Translations under genes and position numbers: made by a program
Assembly: GCF_014451325.2 (NCBI RefSeq)
Contig: NZ_JACSCH020000003.1
Location: 558,001 to 622,000 of the forward strand
Reading direction: 5' to 3'
DNA from: Streptomyces sp. CB02980
GTDB lineage: Bacteria; Actinomycetota; Actinomycetes; Streptomycetales; Streptomycetaceae
Length of the DNA stretch: 64,000 nt
The notes under the pieces: generated by a model
What the model saw: only the letters and a program-made list of their open reading frames with translations
Database searches by the model: none
Told to the model about the DNA's origin: nothing
In this document: positions 18,245 through 25,449 of the stretch, piece by piece
Layout of the letters: each line of letters begins with the position of its first letter
Numbering within the stretch: position 1 is the first letter of the stretch

Positions 18245-19069
18245 ATGGATGCGATCGACATCGATGACTTGGTGTACGCCGCCACCGGCGCGCCCCTGCG
18301 AAGGCTGACCGCGTACGACGGGACCCACTGGTTCCCCGTCGTGGACGTGGCGAAGCGGCTGGGGTACGCGGGGACCCGGGAGGCGTTGCGGACGGTGACG
18401 CTGCCCGGGACGTGCCTGGCGTCCGCGCGGGAGCTCGCCGGGGACGAGGACTTCTCCGGCCGGTGCGGGATCAGGGCGTCGACGCGGATGGTGAGCCTGC
18501 AGGGGCTCGTGCAGCTCGTCGGGGCCTGCCGGAGGCCGGAGGCCGGGCCGTTCCGGGCGTGGACGGCCGAGGTCATAGCGGCGGTCCAGCGGTACGGGGG
18601 GTACGGGCTCGAACCCTCCCTCGTACACGGCGGGTTCGTGCTGCCGCCGGAGCTCGTCGACGTCCTCGTACGGCTCGACGGGCAGTTCGACGAGCAGGCC
18701 GTCGCGTACGCCGAGCACACCGAGTACGCGGAGCTGCTCCGCGAGACCCGGCGGAGCCTCTCAAGGGTCGCCGACTCCCTTGAACGGCTCTCCGTGCCCC
18801 GCCAGCGTGCCGGCGCCGCCGTCGCGCTCACCCCGCAGCAGCTCGTCGAGTCCTGGGCCATCACCGGGGACGTGCGCACGGTCGCGAGCTGCCTCGCTCC
18901 CGCCCTGGTCCGCGGCGGCGTCCGCTACCGGGCCCAGGAGGTCACCCGGCGCACCGGTCTCTCCGGCGACCGCGTCCGGGACTGCGTACGTCTCCTCATC
19001 GAGCGCGGGTGCATGCGGCAGGTCGGCGGGCCCGACGCCGACGGGGCACGGATCTACGTCCTGCCCTGA
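18245..19069 (+). CDS. BRO-N domain protein with C-terminal winged-helix-like part
   Basis: A 274-residue protein. Residues 1-110 resemble the Bro-N domain of phage antirepressors and baculovirus BRO proteins: LRRLTAYDGTHWFPVVDVAKRLGYAGTREALR, a helix with GTREAL, and SLQGLVQLVGACRRPEAGPFRAWTAEVIAAVQRYG. The middle is helical; residues from about 200 form a helix-turn-helix-like unit (YRAQEVTRRTGLSGDRVRDCVRLLIERGCMRQVG). The ATG at 18245 follows GGAGG by 9 nt. The upstream 140 bp are unusually A+T-rich for this window. It is probably a DNA-binding protein of phage ancestry, about 600 bp from tRNA-Arg. Confidence 0.8.
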   Translation: MDAIDIDDLVYAATGAPLRRLTAYDGTHWFPVVDVAKRLGYAGTREALRTVTLPGTCLASARELAGDEDFSGRCGIRASTRMVSLQGLVQLVGACRRPEAGPFRAWTAEVIAAVQRYGGYGLEPSLVHGGFVLPPELVDVLVRLDGQFDEQAVAYAEHTEYAELLRETRRSLSRVADSLERLSVPRQRAGAAVALTPQQLVESWAITGDVRTVASCLAPALVRGGVRYRAQEVTRRTGLSGDRVRDCVRLLIERGCMRQVGGPDADGARIYVLP

Positions 19070-19449
19070 GCCGGCACGACGACGATCTGGTACGCGTCCG
19101 TGTAGACGACCCTGCCCGGGTCCGCCGACTCCAGGCGGACGCAGGGCACCCCGTGGTCACGCAGGATGCGCAGGTACGGGGCGACCCGGGCCAGTGCCTC
19201 GGCGGCCGTCGGGCGGAACCAGGCGGCCGCGCCCGGGTTCAGCTCCGGGTCGTAGACCGTCGGGTCGGCCGTGGCCGGGTCGGGGAAGTGGGCGTCGTAC
19301 CAGTCGTTCGAGGAGCGCCAGATCGCCCACTCCCCGGGGGCCAGCCTGCCCTCTCGGGCCAGCAGGTTGGTCAGGCCGAAGACCCCGGGGTGGTTGCCCC
19401 GGGGGCCCGGTGTCGGGGACTGGAAGCGGATGTGGCGGAGACTGGACAT
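19054..19449 (-). CDS. Conserved hypothetical protein, 131 residues
   Basis: A soluble protein starting MSSLRHIRFQSP, with Trp-rich motifs EWAIWRSSNDWYDAHF and ending in YTDAYQIVVVPAQGRT. The start at 19449 was chosen because it begins with a plausible beta strand and lies 25 bp from the divergent DUF2797 gene; the longer frame overlaps that gene in full. Its 3' end overlaps the BRO-N gene by 16 bp, convergently. I do not recognise the family. Confidence 0.65.
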   Translation of the reverse strand: MSSLRHIRFQSPTPGPRGNHPGVFGLTNLLAREGRLAPGEWAIWRSSNDWYDAHFPDPATADPTVYDPELNPGAAAWFRPTAAEALARVAPYLRILRDHGVPCVRLESADPGRVVYTDAYQIVVVPAQGRT

Positions 19450-19474
19450 CCGGGGAGCATAGGGAGGCGCGGGC

Positions 19475-20344
19475 GTGGAGTGGCGGTGTCGGGGGATCAC
19501 CTGGAGCGGAGGCGTGCCCGGACTGCGGTGGCGGGGCGGAAGGGTCAGCGCCCTCGTGTACGGGCAGGGGCTCGCCTTCCGGGCCGTGGGGGAGCGGCGG
19601 TGCCCGGGGGCCCGGGGGAATCCCTGCCCGCTGGAGGCCGTCGTGCCCGGCCGGGCCACCGGAGGGCGGTGCGCGGAGTGCGCGCGGCTCGACCGGGCCC
19701 ACTCCGTCGCCGCCGACACGTTCCTGGACGATCCCCAGCCGTACCGCGTGTACCTGGCCTGGTTCGGGCCCGGGATGACCAAGGTCGGGATCACCGCGGA
19801 GGCCCGGGGCGAGGCCCGGCTGCTCGAACAGGGCGCCGTAACGTTCAGCTGGCTCGGGCGGGGGCCGCTGATGGCCGCCCGGCGGACCGAGGAGGTGCTG
19901 CGGCAGGCGCTCGGGGTTCCCGACCGGGTGGCGTACGAGCGGAAGCGCGCCGCCCGGCACACCCTGCCGCCCGCCCCGGACCGGGCCCTGGAGGTCCAGG
20001 AGCTGTACGGGCGGGCGCGGAAGGTCGGCGGCTGGACGGAGACCCTGGAGCCGCTGGAGTTCGCCGCGCGCGACCACGCCGCGGCCTTCGGTCTCGACGG
20101 GCTGCCGCCGTTCGGCGGCACGGTCAGCGAGCTGGTCGACGGGGGCGTCGTCAGCGGGCGGCTGCTCGCCGCGGCCGGGCCCGATCTGCACCTGCTCGAC
20201 CCCGGCGGACGCTGTCTCGCGCTCGACACCCGGCTGATGGGCGGGTGGGTGCTCCAGGGTGCCGGGGAGGGGGACGCCTTCTCCGTGCCGGTGTCGGAAG
20301 CGGTGTCCGCCGTCGACCTGAGCAGCCAGGGGGAGCTCTTCTGA
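19475..20344 (+). CDS. DUF2797 protein
   Basis: A 289-residue protein. Four Cys near the N-terminus (RRCPGARGNPC, RCAEC) probably bind zinc. A stretch at about 88-115 (YRVYLAWFGPGMTKVGITAEAR) resembles the GIY-YIG core strand pattern, but the catalytic GIY-YIG tyrosines are not fully recognisable. The family is widely conserved in actinobacteria without known function. GTG start, divergent from the 131-residue gene. Confidence 0.8.
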   Translation: MEWRCRGITWSGGVPGLRWRGGRVSALVYGQGLAFRAVGERRCPGARGNPCPLEAVVPGRATGGRCAECARLDRAHSVAADTFLDDPQPYRVYLAWFGPGMTKVGITAEARGEARLLEQGAVTFSWLGRGPLMAARRTEEVLRQALGVPDRVAYERKRAARHTLPPAPDRALEVQELYGRARKVGGWTETLEPLEFAARDHAAAFGLDGLPPFGGTVSELVDGGVVSGRLLAAAGPDLHLLDPGGRCLALDTRLMGGWVLQGAGEGDAFSVPVSEAVSAVDLSSQGELF

Positions 20345-20429
20345 GGGCCCGCGGTCCCTTCGTAAAGTCTTGGATCCCTTTCACCGGACGCCGTGGACAT
20401 CCCCGCCCCGGCCCGGCGAGGGTGATCGC

Positions 20430-20765
20430 ATGACCCCCAAGCTGGTGGCGGACCTCGAACCGCCTTACTACACCGCTGTGTTCACTTCGATCCGGCCCGA
20501 GGCCCTCGAGGGCTACGCCGAGACCGCCGTCCGGATGCGCGAGATCGTCGGCGAGCTTCCCGGCTTCCTCGGCTACGAGACCGCCCGCACCCCCGGTGGC
20601 ATCGGCATATCCATCGCCTACTTCCGGGACCTGGAGGCGCTCGACGCCTGGCGTCTCCAGACCGAGCACCAGGCCGCCAAGGCGTACGGGCGGGAGCACT
20701 GGTACGACAGCTACAGCGTCCACATCGGCAAGGTCGAGCGGAGTTACAGCTTTGAGCGTGAGTAG
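20430..20765 (+). CDS. Antibiotic-biosynthesis-monooxygenase-type (ABM) protein
   Basis: A 111-residue dimeric alpha-beta barrel type protein: YTAVFTSIRPEALEGYAETAVRM, LPGFLGYETAR, ISIAYFRDLEALDAWR, EHQAAKAYGREHWYDSYSVHIGKVERSY. ABM proteins may be small cofactor-free oxygenases or stress proteins. Its stop overlaps the start of the amidohydrolase gene, so the two are probably cotranscribed and coupled. Confidence 0.82.
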   Translation: MTPKLVADLEPPYYTAVFTSIRPEALEGYAETAVRMREIVGELPGFLGYETARTPGGIGISIAYFRDLEALDAWRLQTEHQAAKAYGREHWYDSYSVHIGKVERSYSFERE

Positions 20766-21738
20766 CGAGAACGGCGCAAGCGGCGGAAGCGACCTGAGTG
20801 ACGGAAGCGACGAGAGCGGCGGAAGCGACGAGAGCGGCGGAAGCGACGAGAGCGCCGAAGCCCGCGAGAGCGCCGACATCCGGGCGCTCGTCGAGCGGCT
20901 CGGGATTCCCGGGCTCGTCGACGTGCACACGCACTTCATGCCGCAGAACGTCCTCGACAAGGTCTGGGCCTACTTCGACGCCGTCGGTCCCCTGACCGGT
21001 ACGGAGTGGCCCATCACCTACCGCGAGGAGGAGGAGCGCCGGCTCGCCCTCCTGCGGGATTTCGGGGCGGTCGCGTTCACCGCGATGCTCTATCCGCACA
21101 AGCCCGGCATGGCCGCCTGGCTGAACGCCTGGGCCGCCGACTTCGCCTCCCGTACCCCCGACTGTCTGCACACCGCGACCTTCTTCCCCGAGCCGGGCGT
21201 CGAGCGGTACGTCCGTGAGGCGCTCGACGCGGGGGCCCGGGTCTTCAAGGTGCACCTCCAGGTCGGCGGCTTCGACCCGAACGATGAGCAGTTGGACCCG
21301 GTGTGGGGAGAACTCGCCGACTCCGGGACCCCCGTCGTGGTGCACTGCGGCTCCGGACCCACCCCGGGCAGGTTCACCGGACCCGGGCCCATGGGGCGGC
21401 TGCTCGCCCGCCACCCCCGGCTTCGCGTGATCGTCGCCCATATGGGGATGCCCGAGTACGGCGACTTCCTCGACCTCGTCCAGCGGTACGAGGGCGTCCA
21501 CCTCGACACCACCATGGCCTTCACCGATTTCAGCGAGCGGCTCGCGCCCTTCCCCCGGGCGGAGCTCAAGCGGCTCGTGGATGTCGGCGACCGGATCCTC
21601 CTCGGCTCCGACTTCCCGAACATCCCGTATCCGTACGTGCACCAGCTCCACGCCCTCGAACGCCTCGGGCTCGGGGACGACTGGCTCCGGGGGATCCTGT
21701 ACGAGAACGGCGCCGCGTTGTTTCACGTGAAACTCTGA
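20758..21738 (+). CDS. Amidohydrolase-2 family protein with acidic N-terminal repeats
   Basis: A 326-residue metal-dependent TIM-barrel hydrolase or decarboxylase type. Metal motif DVHTHF (about residue 57-62), VFKVHLQVGGFD, VVHCGSG, VIVAHMGMPEYGDF and GSDFPNIPYPY are the expected His/Asp ligands. The first 40 residues are an acidic repeat (GGSDESGGSDES) from an 18-bp DNA repeat. The start is uncertain: GTG 20758 is given, but TTG 20752 has GGAG at a better distance of 8 nt. It overlaps the ABM gene by 8 bp. Confidence 0.83.
   Translation: MSSENGASGGSDLSDGSDESGGSDESGGSDESAEARESADIRALVERLGIPGLVDVHTHFMPQNVLDKVWAYFDAVGPLTGTEWPITYREEEERRLALLRDFGAVAFTAMLYPHKPGMAAWLNAWAADFASRTPDCLHTATFFPEPGVERYVREALDAGARVFKVHLQVGGFDPNDEQLDPVWGELADSGTPVVVHCGSGPTPGRFTGPGPMGRLLARHPRLRVIVAHMGMPEYGDFLDLVQRYEGVHLDTTMAFTDFSERLAPFPRAELKRLVDVGDRILLGSDFPNIPYPYVHQLHALERLGLGDDWLRGILYENGAALFHVKL
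20780..20856 (+). repeat. 18-bp in-frame repeat at amidohydrolase N-terminus
   Basis: Four copies of GGAAGCGACGAGAGCGGC (first ones diverged) encode GSDESG-type units. Confidence 0.8.
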
Positions 21739-21823
21739 GGGCCAGGGCCTCGCCGCCCCTTTCTCAGGTAATTCACAGGAAAGGGCAAGAGGCCTCTCAG
21801 CGGCGGCCGACAGCGTGGGTTCC

Positions 21824-22567
21824 ATGACCGTCACCACACGCCGTACCGGCACCCGCGCCGACCTGCTCCGTGCCGACGGCACCGCTGTCCGTGTTCTCGT
21901 CGTCGACGACGAGCCCTCGCTCGCCGAGCTGCTCTCCATGGCCCTGCGCTACGAGGGCTGGCAGGTGCGCAGTGCCGGGGACGGGGCCGCCGCCCTGCGC
22001 TCCGCGCGGGAGTTCCGGCCCGACGCCGTCATCCTCGACATCATGCTGCCCGACGTCGACGGACTGAGCCTGCTCGGCCGGATCCGGCGCGAACTGCCCG
22101 ACGTGCCGGTGCTGTTCCTGACGGCGAAGGACGCCGTCGAGGACCGGATCGCCGGGCTCACGGCCGGCGGCGACGACTACGTGACCAAGCCGTTCAGCCT
22201 GGAGGAGGTCGTGGCCCGGCTGCGCGGGCTCATCCGCAGGTCGGGGGCGGCTCTCGCGCGCAGCGAGTCGCTGCTCGCCGTCGGGGACCTCACCCTCGAC
22301 GAGGACAGTCACGACGTCACCCGGGGCGGGGACTCCATCCACCTCACGGCGACCGAGTTCGAGCTGCTGCGCTATCTGATGCGCAATCCGCGGCGGGTGC
22401 TCAGCAAGGCGCAGATCCTCGACCGGGTCTGGTCGTACGACTTCGGCGGCCAGGCCAATGTCGTCGAGCTCTACATCTCGTACCTGCGGCGGAAGATCGA
22501 CGCGGGGCGCGCCCCGATGATCCACACCCGGCGCGGGGCCGGCTATCTCATCAAGCCGGGGGAGTAG
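21824..22567 (+). CDS. OmpR-family response regulator
   Basis: A 247-residue DNA-binding response regulator. Receiver: VLVVDDEPSLAELL, phospho-acceptor Asp72 in ILDIMLPDVDG, LTAKD and Lys in VTKPFSLEE. Winged-helix output domain: LTATEFELLRYLMRNPRRVLSKAQILDRVW, VELYISYLRRKI, IHTRRGAGYLI. The ATG at 21824 has no Shine-Dalgarno, so a leaderless transcript is likely. It is the first gene of a regulator-kinase-glycosyltransferase cluster; the kinase follows after 6 bp. Confidence 0.94.
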   Translation: MTVTTRRTGTRADLLRADGTAVRVLVVDDEPSLAELLSMALRYEGWQVRSAGDGAAALRSAREFRPDAVILDIMLPDVDGLSLLGRIRRELPDVPVLFLTAKDAVEDRIAGLTAGGDDYVTKPFSLEEVVARLRGLIRRSGAALARSESLLAVGDLTLDEDSHDVTRGGDSIHLTATEFELLRYLMRNPRRVLSKAQILDRVWSYDFGGQANVVELYISYLRRKIDAGRAPMIHTRRGAGYLIKPGE

Positions 22568-22573
22568 CGGCTC

Positions 22574-24139
22574 GTGGTGCGAGGTGCAGAGCAGCGGCCA
22601 CGGTCTCAGCGGACACGGAGGCCGTGGTCGCTGCGGACCCGTCTCGTCGTCTCGGCGGTCGCCCTGATCGCGGTCGTCGCGGCCGTCATCGGCACGGTCA
22701 CGACGATCGCGTTCCGCTCGTACCTGTACGACCAGGCCGACGACGAGGTCCGAAGCCTGTCCAAGCGGGCCGCCGGGCCGCCGGCCCGCGTCGGCCTGCC
22801 CGATCCGGACAGGAAAAGGCCGCCGCTCGGCTTCCTCGACGACCCCGGCGCACCGATAGGGACGCTCGGGGCGGTCCTGATCGACGGGGAGGTCTCCGCG
22901 GCCGGCTACTCGACGGAGGCGGCCGGCGAGGCCGGCGCGGACGCGCCGCTGTTCCCCATCAAGGAGCTCGACGCCGGCCAGCGGTCCGCGCTCTCCGCCG
23001 TCCCCCGTGACGGACAGCCGCACACCGTCGATCTGCCCGGCGGCCTGGGTTCCTACCGGGTCGAGTACGGGGAGGGCAGCCGCGGCGCCTTCCTCACCGG
23101 AATCCCCCTCACCGAGGTCGAGGACGCGCTCTCCACTCTGATCCTCGTCGAGCTCAGCGTCACCGGCGCCGGGCTCTTCGCCGCCTCGCTCGCCGGAACC
23201 GTGCTCGTCCGGGTGGCCCTGCGGCCGCTGCGCCGGGTCGCCGTCACCGCACGGCAGGTCGCCCGGCTGCCGCTGCACAGCGGCGAGGTGGCACTCCACC
23301 AGCGGGTCCCCGACGCGGAGGCCGATCCGCGGACCGAGGTCGGCCAGGTCGGCGCCGCCCTCAACCGGATGCTCGACCACGTCCACTCCGCGCTCGACGC
23401 CCGCCAGCAGAGCGAGACCCGTGTCCGGCAGTTCGTCGCCGACGCCAGCCATGAACTCCGCACCCCGCTCGCCTCGATCCGGGGGTACGCGGAGCTGACC
23501 CGGCGCGGCCGCGAGGAGTGCGGGCCCGACACCCGGCACGCCCTCGGCCGCATCGAGTCCGAGGCGACCCGTATGACGGGCCTCGTGGAGGACCTGCTGC
23601 TGCTCGCCCGGCTCGACGCCGGCCGCCCCCTCTCGTACGAGCCCACCGACCTCGTCCCGCTGGTCGTGGACGCCGTGAGCGACGCCCGCGCCGCCGGGCC
23701 CGACCACCACTGGTCCCTCGAACTGCCGGAGGACGGCGGCAGCCCCGTACGGGCGGACGGCGCCCGGCTCCAGCAGGTCCTCGTCAACCTCCTCGCCAAT
23801 GCCCGTACGCACACCCCGCCCGGGACCGAGGTCACCGCGCGGGTCCGTACCGAGCCCGGTGCGGTGACCGTCCGGATCGAGGACGACGGGCCCGGCATCC
23901 CGGCGGCGCTCCTGCCCGCCGTCTTCGAGCGGTTCGCGCGCGGCGACGCCTCCCGCTCCCGCAACGCCGGATCCACCGGCCTCGGGCTCGCCATCGTCCG
24001 GGCGGTCGTGTGCGCGCACGGGGGCGAGGTGGGCGTCGAGAGCGCCCCGGGCCGGACCGTCTTCACCGTCCGGCTGCCCGCCGCGTCTCCGGCGGAAGCC
24101 CCCTCACAGGCAGGCCACAGGCTCATCACACAGCCGTGA
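22574..24139 (+). CDS. Sensor histidine kinase
   Basis: A 521-residue partner of the upstream regulator. N-terminal transmembrane helix (about 20-44), extracytoplasmic sensor domain, second transmembrane helix (about 182-212), HAMP, HisKA with His293 in DASHELRTPLASIRGYAELT, and HATPase with N box NLLANARTHTPPG, G1 EDDGPGIP and G2 GSTGLGLAIV. All catalytic motifs are intact. GTG start. The linked glycosyltransferases suggest it senses an envelope state, which is inference from context. Confidence 0.94.
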   Translation: MVRGAEQRPRSQRTRRPWSLRTRLVVSAVALIAVVAAVIGTVTTIAFRSYLYDQADDEVRSLSKRAAGPPARVGLPDPDRKRPPLGFLDDPGAPIGTLGAVLIDGEVSAAGYSTEAAGEAGADAPLFPIKELDAGQRSALSAVPRDGQPHTVDLPGGLGSYRVEYGEGSRGAFLTGIPLTEVEDALSTLILVELSVTGAGLFAASLAGTVLVRVALRPLRRVAVTARQVARLPLHSGEVALHQRVPDAEADPRTEVGQVGAALNRMLDHVHSALDARQQSETRVRQFVADASHELRTPLASIRGYAELTRRGREECGPDTRHALGRIESEATRMTGLVEDLLLLARLDAGRPLSYEPTDLVPLVVDAVSDARAAGPDHHWSLELPEDGGSPVRADGARLQQVLVNLLANARTHTPPGTEVTARVRTEPGAVTVRIEDDGPGIPAALLPAVFERFARGDASRSRNAGSTGLGLAIVRAVVCAHGGEVGVESAPGRTVFTVRLPAASPAEAPSQAGHRLITQP

Positions 24140-24165
24140 CAGCGGCCCCGGCGAGTGTCGGTGGC

Positions 24166-25449
24166 ATGCGAACCCCAACGATCGCGGGGCCCCCGTCCGG
24201 GGCCCTCCCCGCCCGGGAACACCTGCCGGTGAACATCGCGGGACGGCCCGTCCTGGACGTGGTGATTCCCGTCTACAACGAGGAGAAGGACCTGGAGCCG
24301 TGCGTCCGCCGGCTCCACGAACACCTCCTCCGGACCTTCCCGTACGGCTTCCGCATCACCGTCGCCGACAACGCCTCCACCGACACCACCCCCGAGGTCG
24401 CCGCCGGTCTCGCCGCCGAGGTGCCCGAGGTGCGCTCCGTACGGCTGGAGCAGAAGGGGCGCGGCCGGGCGCTGCGGACGGTGTGGTCGGGCTCGGACGC
24501 GCCCGTCCTCGCCTATATGGACGTGGACCTGTCCACCGATCTGAACGCCCTGCTCCCGTTGGTCGCGCCGCTCATCTCCGGCCACTCCGACCTGGCGATC
24601 GGCTCCCGGCTCGCCCGCTCCTCGCGCGTGGTGCGCGGCCCGAAGCGGGAGTTCATCTCACGCGCGTACAACCTGATCCTGCGCGGCTCGCTCGCCGCCC
24701 GGTTCTCCGACGCGCAGTGCGGGTTCAAGGCGATCCGGCGCGATGTCGCCGAGCGGCTGCTGCCGATGGTCGAGGACACCGGCTGGTTCTTCGACACCGA
24801 GCTGCTGGTCCTCGCCGAGCGGGCCGGGCTGCGCATCCACGAGGTGCCCGTCGACTGGGTCGACGACCCGGACTCGACCGTGCACATCGTGAGCACGGCC
24901 ACCGACGACCTGAAGGGCGTCTGGCGGGTGGGCCGGGCCCTCGCGACGGGTTCGCTGCCGCTCGACCGGCTGGCCAGGCCCTTCGGGGACGACCCCCGGG
25001 ACCGTGAACTCACCGGTGTGCCCGGCGGACTTGCCCGGCAGCTGGTCGGCTTCTGCGTGGTCGGGGCCCTGTCGACGCTGTTCTACGTCGCCCTGTACTC
25101 GCTCTTCCGGCTGGGTGTCGGCCCGCAGCTCGCCAACGCCGCCGCACTCCTCGTCTCCGCCGTCGCCAACACGGCGGCCAACCGGCGGCTCACCTTCGGG
25201 GTGCGGGGCCGGGACCGGGCCGTCCGCCACCAGGCGCAGGGGCTCGTGGTCTTCGCCATCGGCCTGGCCCTGACCAGCGGTTCGCTCGCCGCCCTCGGTG
25301 CGGCGACCGGCGATCCGGCGCACTCCACCGAACTCGCCGTCCTGGTCGTCGCCAACCTGGCCGCGACGGTCCTGCGCTTCCTCCTCTTCCGGCTCTGGGT
25401 CTTCCCCGAGCGGTCCACCTCAAGGAACGACCCAAGGAACGACCGATGA
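24166..25449 (+). CDS. GT2 glycosyltransferase fused to GtrA-type membrane domain
   Basis: A 427-residue protein. Residues 25-260 are a DPM1-like GT2 domain (VVIPVYNEEKDLEPCV, acidic motif YMDVDLSTD, GSRLARSS, CGFKAIRRD). From about 285 it has four hydrophobic helices of GtrA type (LVGFCVVGALSTLFYVALYSL, NAAALLVSAVANTAANRRLTF). Such proteins transfer a sugar to polyprenyl phosphate and flip the product. ATG 24166 follows the kinase by 26 bp; it overlaps the next gene by 4 bp (ATGA). Confidence 0.9.
   Translation: MRTPTIAGPPSGALPAREHLPVNIAGRPVLDVVIPVYNEEKDLEPCVRRLHEHLLRTFPYGFRITVADNASTDTTPEVAAGLAAEVPEVRSVRLEQKGRGRALRTVWSGSDAPVLAYMDVDLSTDLNALLPLVAPLISGHSDLAIGSRLARSSRVVRGPKREFISRAYNLILRGSLAARFSDAQCGFKAIRRDVAERLLPMVEDTGWFFDTELLVLAERAGLRIHEVPVDWVDDPDSTVHIVSTATDDLKGVWRVGRALATGSLPLDRLARPFGDDPRDRELTGVPGGLARQLVGFCVVGALSTLFYVALYSLFRLGVGPQLANAAALLVSAVANTAANRRLTFGVRGRDRAVRHQAQGLVVFAIGLALTSGSLAALGAATGDPAHSTELAVLVVANLAATVLRFLLFRLWVFPERSTSRNDPRNDR

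Noticed and set aside
17246..19069. Integrated mobile element at the tRNA genes
   Set aside because: No integrase, excisionase or repeat of a tRNA 3' end was seen within the window; only the BRO-N gene hints at phage ancestry.
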